The notes: generated by a model from the letters alone, not told the origin. 64,000 bases of DNA from Planctomycetota bacterium (GCA_019456255.1 VRUG01000003.1:62001-126000), one strand, 5' to 3'. Counted from the first letter of the stretch, positions 27,778-35,795 are shown. Numbers and translations are program-made.

Positions 27778-29391
27778 ATGCTTAGATATTTTCGTTTAAA
27801 AAATTTAGTTTTTTCTCTTCTATGCGGCGGTATCGTTCTCGGTATTACCGGTGGCTGTATTAGTGACCCTGCGGCATTGTCCAAAGAGGCGGACGAACAG
27901 GTTTACAATATTATTGAAAAGAAGTGGCGTGCGCGATTTGGCTATCAGGCAAATTACCGCATTAGCGATGTTGCGGCCTCTCCTAATGATATTAAAATCA
28001 AACCGAGTGACATCGACCCATGCGAACCCATAACCCTTGTCAAAGCGGTTGCAATTGCTACCGCAAATAATCGTGATTACCAGACACAAAAAGAAGAGCT
28101 CTATATTGTCGCGCTTGACTTGACATCGCGTAGGCACGACTTTGAACGGCAGTGGTTTGCAACCTTCGATTCATCTTACAATCGTGATGCCGCAAATGAG
28201 AGGATAACGTATGAGCCTGAATTCGGCTTTAGACAGTTGTTGGCAGAGGGAACCGAAATCAGCGCGAGTATCGCGTTGGACTGGATCAGGTTTTTAACCG
28301 GTGACCCATCGATGTCTTTGGGTTCGGTTTTAGCTGCCACAATCAGACAGCCATTATTGAGGGGCGCTAACCGTGACATAGTTCTGGAAAATCTTACTCA
28401 GGCGGAAAGAAATGTGTTGTATCAGATTCGCAATTTTAGCCGCTTTAGAAAATCCTTTGTAGTCTCGATAGTTGATGACTACTACCGGATATTACAGCTG
28501 AAAGACAGAGTTACTAATGCTGATAATAATTATAAAAGACGTTTGCAGTCGAAAGAGCGTCTTGAGATGGAAGCTGACGCTGGGCGAAGAAACCGCTTTG
28601 AGGTTGACCAGGCGGCTACTGACGTGCTAAGGGCCAAAGACAGCTATGTTAGAAATCAGCAGGCTTACGAGCAGGCGTTGGACCAGTTCAAGATAAGGTT
28701 GTCACTGCCGACGGACCTTGATGTCGGGCTGGATGATAAAGAATTGAGTGCATTGGCCAATATGGAAATAGTACCACCAGAGTATGTTCTTGCGTCAGCG
28801 GTAGAGGCTGGTTTGATTGGGCGATTGGATTTGGCTACGACGAAAGACAGGATCGATGACGCCCAAAGAAAGATAAATGTCGCAGCGGACAACCTTGGTA
28901 TTAAGCTTGATATTGTTGGTTCTGCTAACGTAGGTTCGGGCGGTAAGAGCGATTTTACAAATTTACAGTTTCATAATGGTACTTATCAGCTTGGTCTTGA
29001 TGTTGAATTGCCTCTTGACCAATTGGATGACCGTAATACTTTTCGCAAAGCAGTAATTTCGCTGACTCGTCAAAAGCGTGAGTATGATAACGAACGTGCC
29101 GAAGTCAAGCTTGATATTCGTCAGGCCTATCGTCAGTTGATATCGGCGGCGGAACGATACGTTATTCAAAAGAACAGCTTGGCACTTGCCGAAAGCCGAG
29201 TCGAAAGCACGACGCTGCTGCTTGAAGCGGGGCGTTCCAAGACCAGAGACCTGCTCGAATCTCAGGACGCTCTTCTGGAATCTCAAAACGCGGTGACAGC
29301 AGCTTTGGTTGACCATACAATTGCCAAGTTGAACTTTTTCCGTGACATTGGAATTTTGCAGGTGAAGCCTGATGGAATGTGGATTCAGTAA
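27778..29391 (+). CDS. TolC-family outer membrane efflux lipoprotein
   Basis: Outer membrane channel component of tripartite efflux or type I secretion. The N-terminus MLRYFRLKNLVFSLLCGGIV ends in a lipobox GITGGC. Two internal coiled repeats, each with a long helical pair, match the OEP fold, for example 'VDQAATDVLRAKDSYVRNQQ' and a second around residues 440-500 with LLEAGRSKTRDLLESQDALL. ATG 27778 is chosen over TTG 27712 because it gives a clean signal peptide with GGATGG/ACGGGA upstream. No membrane-fusion protein or RND pump is adjacent, so its partner is encoded elsewhere. Confidence 0.85.
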   Translation: MLRYFRLKNLVFSLLCGGIVLGITGGCISDPAALSKEADEQVYNIIEKKWRARFGYQANYRISDVAASPNDIKIKPSDIDPCEPITLVKAVAIATANNRDYQTQKEELYIVALDLTSRRHDFERQWFATFDSSYNRDAANERITYEPEFGFRQLLAEGTEISASIALDWIRFLTGDPSMSLGSVLAATIRQPLLRGANRDIVLENLTQAERNVLYQIRNFSRFRKSFVVSIVDDYYRILQLKDRVTNADNNYKRRLQSKERLEMEADAGRRNRFEVDQAATDVLRAKDSYVRNQQAYEQALDQFKIRLSLPTDLDVGLDDKELSALANMEIVPPEYVLASAVEAGLIGRLDLATTKDRIDDAQRKINVAADNLGIKLDIVGSANVGSGGKSDFTNLQFHNGTYQLGLDVELPLDQLDDRNTFRKAVISLTRQKREYDNERAEVKLDIRQAYRQLISAAERYVIQKNSLALAESRVESTTLLLEAGRSKTRDLLESQDALLESQNAVTAALVDHTIAKLNFFRDIGILQVKPDGMWIQ

Positions 29392-29649
29392 ATAATTATT
29401 AGAGCGATTAATGGATAACGACTCGTTGGGACATAAAAGCAAAAAATTGTCGGCACCGTTCCCTGGTATACCGAGGTATCTTCGATAAGACTGGTGCGAG
29501 GCAGGTTCCTTACAAGCTTTGACCTTTCCAAGTAGCAAAATGTTTGCGTTGTAGATGAAGATGTAGCGGTGAAGCTGTTCGCTTTCGAGGACCCGATCGA
29601 ATCGCTCAGGCACGAATAACTTAGCGACCAACAAAGATTTAAAATAGTC

Positions 29650-29705
29650 TCCGACGAAGTCGGTTTCTCCGTAAGTCCCGTAAGGGACGCCTTACGGCGG
29701 AGTCC
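29650..29705. repeat. Hairpin pair downstream of the TolC-family gene
   Basis: CCGACGAAGTCGG forms a short hairpin. Directly after it, CTCCGTAAG, TCCCGTAAGGGA and CTTACGGCGGAG nest into a larger imperfect stem. No T-run follows on either strand, so a classical terminator is not supported. A REP-like repeat or processing signal is possible. The rest of 29392-29790 shows no convincing gene. Confidence 0.45.
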
Positions 29706-29790
29706 CCAGAACAACCATTTCTCATTCGGGCTTCTTAATTCTGAATTCCTCAAACTCACCCGTTTGTCAAAATCGGTCAGTTTGAGTATC

Positions 29791-30231
29791 TTATACCAAT
29801 GCAGGTTCGAGAGCTTCTTCGACTTCTACAGTTTCGGCGGCTTCTACAGATTCTCTTATTTCTTCGGCTATTATTCTATCGTTAACAGCGTCAAGTTTGT
29901 AAGGCTTAAACGGAAGCGCCTTCTCAAATTCAATTACCATGCGGCATAGTTTTTTGTCTAAATCTGTTTTGCGATATACTTTCCCGATGCGTGTCAGGCA
30001 GACGCTGTCGAGGGAATCTCCCATGCCAAGAGCTGGTATGTAAAAGTAAATCGTTATCGCTTTGTCAGTTGCGGGCAGTTCCTTGTCGGCTCGGCAATTA
30101 AAAGCGACTGCGGTACTCGTCAGGTCGTGCATCCTGCCGTGGAATAGAGGCTTGCGATAACCCTCAGAAAACCAAACTAACCAATCACAGCGGAGTCTCT
30201 GTTCTTTACGGCGGTTGGGACCATTATACAT
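29791..30231 (-). CDS. PilZ-domain protein
   Basis: Likely c-di-GMP-binding protein. NGPNRRKEQRLRCDW carries the arginine box (R-x3-R) and HDLTSTAVAFNC corresponds to the D/N-x-S-x-x-G region, though the usual Gly is replaced by Ala. ATG 30231 is preferred over TTG 30246 because GGAGG then sits 8 bases upstream, and the start aligns with its paralogue at 33733-34125 (both begin MY-x-G-x2-RR). The C-terminal tail of about 25 residues is acidic. Receptors of this type couple c-di-GMP to motility or exopolysaccharide; the target is unknown. Confidence 0.75.
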   Translation of the reverse strand: MYNGPNRRKEQRLRCDWLVWFSEGYRKPLFHGRMHDLTSTAVAFNCRADKELPATDKAITIYFYIPALGMGDSLDSVCLTRIGKVYRKTDLDKKLCRMVIEFEKALPFKPYKLDAVNDRIIAEEIRESVEAAETVEVEEALEPALV

Positions 30232-30346
30232 ATATACATCCTCCAAAGCTGCTAACTCGAAAGGGCAAATGCGAGGTAACTCTTTTCACGAGGTTAACTC
30301 TTATCCCCCATTTCCTCCTACACAAATACTTCTGTTCTACACCCAA

Positions 30347-30375
30347 ACTATAGCTAATAATCAACCATTTGCCAA
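30347..30375 (-). promoter_or_regulatory. Promoter of the first PilZ gene
   Basis: Minus-strand TTGGCA (30370-30375), 17-base spacer, TATAGT (30347-30352). The same -35 hexamer and spacing occur before the paralogous PilZ gene. Confidence 0.6.
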
Positions 30376-30861
30376 ATCGCCTATTGCGGAAAAATATTGC
30401 ATAAAATTGGGTTCGTTTGGGTTTGTTTTTCACTTTGGCGAAAAGGCGTTTTTGTTTATAATTGCTTATTGGGTAAGGGTTTAGGTTGCCGGAGCGGGCG
30501 GGTAAATTGGGTTTGTTTTGCATATTTAACATTTTTTGATTGATCCATCTTCGTCCTTTGGACTTCGCCGTGACAGGCAGATTGACATGGATTCATATTG
30601 ATTACCTAAGGCACAAGTAACACAGATTTTTATTGCCATAAAGATACCCCCGCTCTGAGATTTACAATTTACTATTGATAATTACGTATTATACCAGAAA
30701 TTCAGGCAAAATCAAGATAATACTACTTCGCTAATCCTCCGTCGCCAAGGCTATGGAGGACAAGAGCTACGAAGTACAAGAAGGCGCTGAGTCGCAAAGG
30801 ATTGACAATTCGTCGTTAATTCCGGTAAGGCGCCGGGCTCTACGTGTGCCCAGTGTTTTTC
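30376..30861. other. Repeat-rich intergenic DNA left of the RES cassette
   Basis: About 490 bases with no supportable gene. It carries a 53-base imperfect palindrome (30724-30776) and, nearer the cassette, a candidate promoter. It separates the minus-strand PilZ gene from the plus-strand RES cassette and looks like an accessory-region junction. Confidence 0.45.
30724..30776. repeat. 53-bp imperfect palindrome (MITE/REP-like)
   Basis: TACTTCG (30724) pairs with CGAAGTA (30770) as an outer stem. TCCTCC then GCC pairs through AA with GGC and GGAGGA as an inner stem. Such CTTCG...CGAAG hairpins are commonly dispersed repeats. Copy number cannot be judged from one window. Confidence 0.6.
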
Positions 30862-30890
30862 TGGACAACTTAAAATATTTCTGCTCTAAT
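30862..30890 (+). promoter_or_regulatory. Candidate promoter of the RES cassette
   Basis: TGGACA (30862-30867), 17-base spacer, TCTAAT (30885-30890), 85 bases upstream of the first cassette gene. Confidence 0.5.
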
Positions 30891-30974
30891 TAATACGGTA
30901 AAAAAGAGTAGTGAAGATAGAATCATTTGCTTAGCCATAGAGGAAAATAAATGGAATTAAAAGGAGTTTTCCAT

Positions 30975-31652
30975 ATGTTTCAATTATTGTTTGGTATCTT
31001 TATTCTTGCACTAGGCGCTGCACTAATGTGGTTTGGTGGACATGCCGCCACTAAAGGTTGGGAAAAATGGAGACAGACCAAATCTATTGCAAAAGTCATA
31101 GATAACGCTAATACCGAAGATGAAACGGCTAAAGCAACAGAAAAAAAAGCTAAAGGTATTAGAGCAAGGATGTGCGATATCATCTCTGGAGAGTTCAATC
31201 GATTGATAGGAAAACAGCTTGATCCTTGGATTTTTTATAACGTTAGAGGAGTTCGTCTAAAAAAGTTTGATGATAAAAATATTTCGATGTCTGGCAGTAA
31301 ATATGACGATCAATCAAAAGCGGTTTTTTTTGGTTATATTGAGCCTTATATCCAAGATGTTATTAAAAGAAAGATAGAGGAAACTGTCGAACTTGCCAAA
31401 GATAAGAAGGTTCCTCTTTCTATGGTTCTTGGTTCTACAGAAGCAAATCTTTCGGGCGGAATAGATACTGTCTATCATAAAATGCAGGGTGTTGACAGGG
31501 GGTTGCGAGGCGGGGGAGATCCTGAGAGTGTTCCAAAGCGAGATGTTTCTTTTGAAGTTAAAAAGATGAACGACTTTCTCGATAGGCAAATAAAAATAGC
31601 TGAAGATTTACATTTTGAAATACATAAAACAGGCGAGGCGAATAAATATTGA
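30975..31652 (+). CDS. Unknown membrane-anchored protein, first gene of the RES cassette
   Basis: A 225-residue protein, not recognised. One N-terminal transmembrane helix (MFQLLFGIFILALGAALMWF) is followed by a basic, helical cytoplasmic body with no catalytic motif visible. ATG 30975 is chosen over ATG 30951 because AAGGAG (30961-30966) sits 8 bases upstream. It lies 19 bases before the RES-domain gene and is almost certainly cotranscribed with it. The base composition is ordinary for the window. An immunity, sensor or anchor role for the RES protein is conceivable but not shown. Confidence 0.6.
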   Translation: MFQLLFGIFILALGAALMWFGGHAATKGWEKWRQTKSIAKVIDNANTEDETAKATEKKAKGIRARMCDIISGEFNRLIGKQLDPWIFYNVRGVRLKKFDDKNISMSGSKYDDQSKAVFFGYIEPYIQDVIKRKIEETVELAKDKKVPLSMVLGSTEANLSGGIDTVYHKMQGVDRGLRGGGDPESVPKRDVSFEVKKMNDFLDRQIKIAEDLHFEIHKTGEANKY

Positions 31653-31671
31653 AAACTACAGGGAGAACTTT

Positions 31672-32442
31672 ATGCCAGAGTTCAAATCTTGGAGAGATTT
31701 CTGGAAATTTGAGCAGGCAACCAAGAATCAAGCACGTTACGTCCGTGCTCCAGAAGTTGAAGCGATTCTAGAAACTATCCTACAAACGGCGGAAAAACGT
31801 GTAGATGTTTTAACAAAAGGGCAAATTCTGTGGCGAGCTCAGCTTGGCTGTGAGTGGGAACCCATTTACGAAGAGGGCGAACATATCGATGATAGGCCTA
31901 CTCCCCATTCTCCAAAGAGGATGAAGCCATTAAGCGGGCGTGCGAATGAGGGTCGAGCTAATCCAAAAGGGATTCCATATCTCTATTTAGCCACTAATCG
32001 TGATACGGCTCTTGCTGAGGTTCGTCCCTGGATTGGATCCTCCATATCAGTCGGTCAGTTCAAAACGTTGCGAGAACTGCGTTTAGTCAAGTGTACTACA
32101 GACAAAAAGGGCTTCCTGTTTTACACTAAAGAACCTTCGGCAAAAGAACGCGAAGAATCTGTTTGGGTGCATATTGATCAGGCATTTGCAAGGCCAGTCA
32201 GTCCTAGTGATGATATCGCTGATTATGTACCCACACAGATCATAGTGGAACTCTTCAAGGCAAACAATTATGATGGAGTTGCTTACCGAAGTTCACTAGG
32301 CGATGGATACAATATTGTGTTGTTCGATATTGAGATGGCTAAATTGACCACTTGTTTTTTGTTTCAGGTTAAAAGCATAGATTTTGAGTTCAAAGAATCC
32401 GCGAATCCATACTTTTTTACCCCGACTTGCCCGACCCCATAA
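31672..32442 (+). CDS. RES-domain protein (putative NAD+ phosphorylase/glycohydrolase)
   Basis: RES-family toxins deplete NAD+ using a conserved Arg-Tyr-Glu-Ser-Asn set. All five appear in order: Arg in ILWRAQLG, Tyr in GIPYLYLATNRDTALAE, Glu in ALAEVRPW, Ser in VAYRSSLG and Asn in DGYNIVLFD. The protein has 256 residues from ATG 31672; GGGAGA lies upstream and the more distal TTG 31615 would overlap the previous gene. About 60 extra residues precede the domain, including KSWRDFWKFE. The usual Xre-type antitoxin is absent; both neighbours are membrane-anchored unknowns. Domain call strong, biological role inferred. Confidence 0.85.
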   Translation: MPEFKSWRDFWKFEQATKNQARYVRAPEVEAILETILQTAEKRVDVLTKGQILWRAQLGCEWEPIYEEGEHIDDRPTPHSPKRMKPLSGRANEGRANPKGIPYLYLATNRDTALAEVRPWIGSSISVGQFKTLRELRLVKCTTDKKGFLFYTKEPSAKEREESVWVHIDQAFARPVSPSDDIADYVPTQIIVELFKANNYDGVAYRSSLGDGYNIVLFDIEMAKLTTCFLFQVKSIDFEFKESANPYFFTPTCPTP

Positions 32443-32509
32443 GGGGGTTAACTCTGACGGATAAATATTGAAGAACCAACGGAAACTTGTTTAAAGGCAG
32501 GGAAATATA

Positions 32510-33199
32510 ATGGCGGCAGAAGAACAAATAACATCTAACTATGACGGTATTATAGAAGCACTCAAGCTTATAGTTTCAGGCGGTATTGGTGCGGCAATTA
32601 TAGGCATTATAGGGAAGTTGGTTGTTGATAGAAAGTTGCAACAGCAAAAGGCTGAATATAACAAGTTATTCAACAGGGTTACTAAAATCCATGAGAAGGA
32701 GTTTGAAGTACTCCCTGAAGCATGGTTTAAAATGCAGGATGCTCTTGGACGTATTTCAAGCCTTGTATCGAGGATAACACTCCGGCCAGATTTGGATAGG
32801 ATGGGGGAGGCTGCCCTTGAGGAATTTATGGCTAAATCCAAATTATATGAACATGAAAAAAAAGAATTACGTGAGTCACCTAATAAGCTTGATTATTACC
32901 AGAAGACAATATTTTGGCATGACTCACATGAAGCCCAACAGGCTTTTCAGGACTTTCATAACTACATAATCCGCAATCAAATATTTCTTACTTCAAAGTT
33001 GCAGGAGCAGTTTATGAAACTTGATGATATTATGTGGAGTGCTATTGTTTATAGGAAAGAGGGTGAGGGTGGTAAGGATTCAGCTAGTAGGGAAATGCGG
33101 ATGAGTGCTTATAAACAAATTCGGGATGACGTGGAACCCATTAGAGATGAAATAGCTGATTTGCTTCAAAAACGCCTTCATTACCATGATGCGGATTAA
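32510..33199 (+). CDS. Unknown membrane-anchored protein, third gene of the RES cassette
   Basis: A 229-residue protein, not recognised. One transmembrane helix lies near the N-terminus (about 21-38, IVSGGIGAAIIGIIGKLVV), followed by a long helical, charged region (about 40-225) with no catalytic motif seen. The topology resembles the first cassette gene (one N-terminal helix, large soluble part), though no sequence similarity is obvious. It begins 67 bases after the RES gene, with AGGGAAA upstream of the ATG. Possibly part of a membrane-associated complex with the RES protein. Confidence 0.55.
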   Translation: MAAEEQITSNYDGIIEALKLIVSGGIGAAIIGIIGKLVVDRKLQQQKAEYNKLFNRVTKIHEKEFEVLPEAWFKMQDALGRISSLVSRITLRPDLDRMGEAALEEFMAKSKLYEHEKKELRESPNKLDYYQKTIFWHDSHEAQQAFQDFHNYIIRNQIFLTSKLQEQFMKLDDIMWSAIVYRKEGEGGKDSASREMRMSAYKQIRDDVEPIRDEIADLLQKRLHYHDAD

Positions 33200-33682
33200 A
33201 TCTACGCACTTTTTTCAATCAACTGCGTAAGGGGATTTAACAGGAAATTCAATTTTTTAAGATTTTTTTTTGAAATTAAGTTATCGGAAAGAGGGGGGGG
33301 AAGTTACCTATCTTAGTTTAAACGGGGCGGTTTATTGGCTATAGGCAGGGGGCGGGGAAAGAATTTAGAATTTAGAATGTAGAATTTAGAATTGTGGGGC
33401 GGTTAAGTAAGATGGGTAAAAGCTGAGATTTTTCGTAACTTTGCCTGGTTTAAACAAGGGGTGGTGGGTTTGCGGCGGTGTGAAATAATGACTCAAGGTT
33501 TGAAGTTTGAGTGGTCGATAATTGTATTAGTGAAAGAGCATGGCTCTGAACAATGACCAATCAGGCCATATTGGTTTTACCTTGTGGTTTTCAGAAGATT
33601 GACATTCAAGGCTGAGCGGGAAAAAGCGAAAACTACAGGAATAAAGCTAAAATAAAAAAAGGAAAGAGCCATCAAAAAAATA
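33200..33682. other. AT-rich non-coding tail of the RES cassette
   Basis: No supportable gene. Contains homopolymer tracts, five tandem copies of a 7-base unit (33360-33394) and, at its right end, a bidirectional terminator. Confidence 0.5.
33360..33394 (+). repeat. 7-bp tandem repeat, five copies
   Basis: AGAATTT repeated five times; the third copy reads AGAATGT and the fifth AGAATTG. Simple-sequence repeat in non-coding DNA. Confidence 0.85.
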
Positions 33683-33716
33683 GGGAGAGCCTTAATCGGT
33701 TCTCCCATTTTTATTT
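33683..33716. terminator. Bidirectional intrinsic terminator
   Basis: GGGAGAGCC pairs with GGTTCTCCC across a TTAATC loop, followed by ATTTTTATTT on the plus strand and by TATTTTTTT on the minus strand. It ends the minus-strand PilZ gene and could also stop the plus-strand cassette. Confidence 0.75.
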
Positions 33717-33732
33717 GCTAAGGATTCGCGGT

Positions 33733-34125
33733 TTAAAAATGGTCATCTTCATCTTTATCGTCGTTGTTGCCAAGAACCATATTTACAGCTTCTAACTCAC
33801 CGGGTCTAAAAGGCAGTGGTTCATAGAAGGCCAGATTAATACGCCTGAGGAACTTATCAAGCGAATCGACTCTGCCTATACGTCCTACTCTTGTAACTTT
33901 TCGCAGTGAATCTGGCAGTTCTGTGTTCGGGACGTAGAAGTAAACCACTAATTCATGGTCCTCAATAGGAAAGTTTTCGCTGGCGTGACATGAAAAAGCG
34001 ACGGCTTTGCTTGAGAGGTCGTGTACCACTCCATGCTCAGGGTTGCCATTAAGGTCCCTTGTAAACCAGATGACCCAATCACAGTTAAGTCTTTTCTCTG
34101 TACGTCGTTCATCGCCTACATACAT
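33733..34125 (-). CDS. PilZ-domain protein (paralogue of 29791-30231)
   Basis: Likely c-di-GMP receptor of 130 residues. The start region MYVGDERRTEKRLNCDW aligns with MYNGPNRRKEQRLRCDW of the other PilZ gene, and HDLSSKAVAFSC replaces HDLTSTAVAFNC. ATG 34125 follows GGAGG at 7 bases; the upstream GTG 34161 is not supported. The two paralogues differ mainly in their C-terminal tails, acidic in both (NDDKDEDDHF here). They bracket the RES cassette, which may have been inserted between duplicated genes. Confidence 0.75.
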   Translation of the reverse strand: MYVGDERRTEKRLNCDWVIWFTRDLNGNPEHGVVHDLSSKAVAFSCHASENFPIEDHELVVYFYVPNTELPDSLRKVTRVGRIGRVDSLDKFLRRINLAFYEPLPFRPGELEAVNMVLGNNDDKDEDDHF

Positions 34126-34175
34126 CCTTTCACCTCCATAGTTCTCCCCTGCCTCCATCACACCCCTCTGGGTAA

Positions 34176-34204
34176 TTTATACGTAATGTTTTGGTGATTG
34201 CCAA
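34176..34204 (-). promoter_or_regulatory. Promoter of the second PilZ gene
   Basis: Minus-strand TTGGCA (34199-34204), 17-base spacer, TATAAA (34176-34181), about 50 bases before the start codon. Same -35 as the paralogue. Confidence 0.65.
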
Positions 34205-34293
34205 ATTTGTAAGATATAGGCCTATAAGGTTTGGTATTGCGTGCTAAAAAAGGGTCAGTGAGTATTATCGCCCCTGTTTTTTTGACGGCGGGG

Positions 34294-34977
34294 CTAATTG
34301 TTTGTGACACCCATACGCTGGTTGCTTGGTACGATTACGGTTGTAGTTTGAGTGGAGGTGTTTCCGCAATTATCGTTTGCCTCGAATGTGATGGTATAAG
34401 TTCTGTCGTTTTTGGATTCGCTTCTTTTTGCCCTTAGATAGAGGCTTCCGTAGATATCTACCATGACGTCTTCCATGGTATTGTCGATTGGGGCGATAGA
34501 GTTTGGCTCATTGATGGTGACGTCAGCAATCCTTATTTCCGGGTAAAAGTCGCAATTATCAAAAGCTGAGTATACGGGCATGATTTGAATCATCTCGTTA
34601 TTTGGTGGCCAAAGTATATCAGGCTTAACTAAGGCGTGAAAGGTTGGGGGCTCGGTGTCTTTGAGAGTTATTTTCTGCTGGCATGATATTGGTGCGCCTG
34701 AGGCGTCGGTGGTTTGCCATTTTCTTGTAATCACTACAGGGCATTGGTCGGAGTAGGAATCGGTATAAGTGATAGCTGGTTCAGGTTCATATCCGCAAGG
34801 GTCGGCTATTGCTGCGTGGCCGGTGTAGCCGGGGCCTGTTGGAGAGTCGCAGCTTATTGTTATATCCGGAGGGCAACTGATAGTTGATGCGTTGGCGTAA
34901 TTGCATAGCAGAGCCCAAGCCGCTAATACGACAACAAACCAAATGATAGAACTAAGAGATTTTTCCCTGTTTTTCAT
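34294..34977 (-). CDS. Secreted protein with HYR/Ig-like repeats
   Basis: An exported protein of 227 residues. The signal peptide (about 1-31, SSIIWFVVVLAAWALLC) is followed by two beta-rich segments with phrases typical of HYR-type domains: 'ISCPPDITISCDSPTGPG', TDASGAPISCQQKITLKDT and FEANDNCGNTSTQTTTVIV. Paired cysteines in each segment suggest disulfides outside the cell. ATG 34977 is chosen, with GAGGCGG upstream, over TTG 35013. It may be an adhesive surface protein; no sorting tag is seen at its C-terminus. Confidence 0.7.
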   Translation of the reverse strand: MKNREKSLSSIIWFVVVLAAWALLCNYANASTISCPPDITISCDSPTGPGYTGHAAIADPCGYEPEPAITYTDSYSDQCPVVITRKWQTTDASGAPISCQQKITLKDTEPPTFHALVKPDILWPPNNEMIQIMPVYSAFDNCDFYPEIRIADVTINEPNSIAPIDNTMEDVMVDIYGSLYLRAKRSESKNDRTYTITFEANDNCGNTSTQTTTVIVPSNQRMGVTNN

Positions 34978-35079
34978 AGTTCCCGCCTCTTTTGAAAAAC
35001 CTGTATTGGCCAAATCCGTTTGGTTTGTCCTATAAAGCTGTGAAGTGTAGATAAAACCCGCCCAAATCTACGAGGAAGT

Positions 35080-35108
35080 ATTGTATCATAATCGCCCATT
35101 AAAGTCAA
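35080..35108 (-). promoter_or_regulatory. Consensus-like promoter of the secreted HYR-like gene
   Basis: Minus-strand TTGACT (35103-35108), 17-base spacer, TACAAT (35080-35085), 100 bases from the start codon. It shares TTACACTTGACTTT with the promoter at 35796-35824. Confidence 0.75.
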
Positions 35109-35166
35109 GTGTAATATGGTTGCGATGAGAGTTTTGCGTGATTGGCTTTTGGGTAAAAAGCGGCTG

Positions 35167-35262
35167 AAAAAAAAGCCCGCGTTTCATTTGGCTTATGTTT
35201 TATTTAGTCACCCTTCTCAATAGCATGACTTGCTTTATTCCAAATATTATGAAAGCACGGGC
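35167..35262 (-). terminator. Candidate terminator of the 29-residue gene
   Basis: On the minus strand GCCCGTGCTTTC just after the small gene pairs imperfectly with GAAACGCGGGC, which is followed by eight T. The loop is long (about 70 bases), so the structure is less certain than the T-run. Confidence 0.45.
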
Positions 35263-35263
35263 A

Positions 35264-35353
35264 TTAATTACTTTTAGTTACTTCAATTTTTATAAGCGCA
35301 GAACAACATCGCCTAATATACTTAGAAAAAAATCTATGTGGCCTCTCAAGCAT
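35264..35353 (-). CDS. Small basic 29-residue protein, previously easy to miss
   Basis: The minus-strand ATG at 35353 is preceded by AGGAGG (35361-35366) at 7 bases and by a promoter TTGACT-N17-TATAAT (35387-35415) with its -10 only 34 bases upstream. The peptide begins MLERPHRFFSKYIRRCCSA and ends IKIEVTKSN. It is basic, with two adjacent cysteines and no membrane helix. A GC-rich stem with eight T follows. The combination of a near-perfect promoter, Shine-Dalgarno site and short frame argues for a real gene or a regulatory leader peptide. No homologue is known to me. Confidence 0.6.
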   Translation of the reverse strand: MLERPHRFFSKYIRRCCSALIKIEVTKSN

Positions 35354-35386
35354 TGTAACTCCTCCTGAGGTTTCCTCAATATTGGT

Positions 35387-35415
35387 ATTATACCGTATCG
35401 GGAAAAAGCAGTCAA
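35387..35415 (-). promoter_or_regulatory. Consensus promoter of the 29-residue gene
   Basis: Minus-strand TTGACT (35410-35415), 17-base spacer, TATAAT (35387-35392): eleven of twelve consensus positions. Confidence 0.8.
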
Positions 35416-35514
35416 GAAAAAAGATATTTCCTGCCAACTATTTCAGTGTCCTTAGCGCTTGTTTTGTATACGCAGAAACCCTTAATTTTTGTAGATATTG
35501 CGTATTTTTCGTGC

Positions 35515-35549
35515 AAAAAAGGCTGTAAGTTTTCACGCTCACAGCCTTT
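35515..35549 (-). terminator. Strong intrinsic terminator
   Basis: On the minus strand AAAGGCTGT pairs with ACAGCCTTT and runs into TTTTTT. It closes the short unit that starts at the 35796-35824 promoter. Confidence 0.8.
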
Positions 35550-35571
35550 GAGTTTTTGTTAATGATGAGGT

Positions 35572-35715
35572 TTATTTTTTCCTATGATGTTTTATTCTCG
35601 GTCTGACATTATGCATAAACCTGACGGTATCAGTGTTTTCGAATTGTTGCCCGCTCGTCAGTTGGCTGTTTAGAGTGACATCAACAAAGACAGAGAATCC
35701 GCCGTTGAGATACAA
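35572..35715 (-). other. Possible small ORF or gene remnant in a short transcription unit
   Basis: Between a consensus promoter (35796-35824) and a terminator (35515-35549) there is an open frame ending at TAA 35572. From TTG 35715 it gives 47 residues ending TVRFMHNVRPRIKHHRKK; the frame stays open further upstream. An AGGAGG (35764-35769) is present but no ATG, GTG or TTG lies at a proper distance from it. It may be a decayed gene, an sRNA, or a gene with an unusual start. Treated as uncertain. Confidence 0.35.
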
Positions 35716-35795
35716 GTTGTTGATACAGCCGTTGTGGATTAGAAGCCTGGAAAGGTGTCCCTGCCTCCTGAAACAGCTGATAAAACAACAGTATG

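Noticed and set aside
28963-29634. Long open frame on the minus strand under the TolC-family gene
   Set aside because: Antisense to a well-supported coding region and without start signals; a shadow of the real gene.
30270-30330. Five-codon upstream ORF with AGGAGG in the leader of the first PilZ gene
   Set aside because: Spacing is only two bases and the frame is too short to support.
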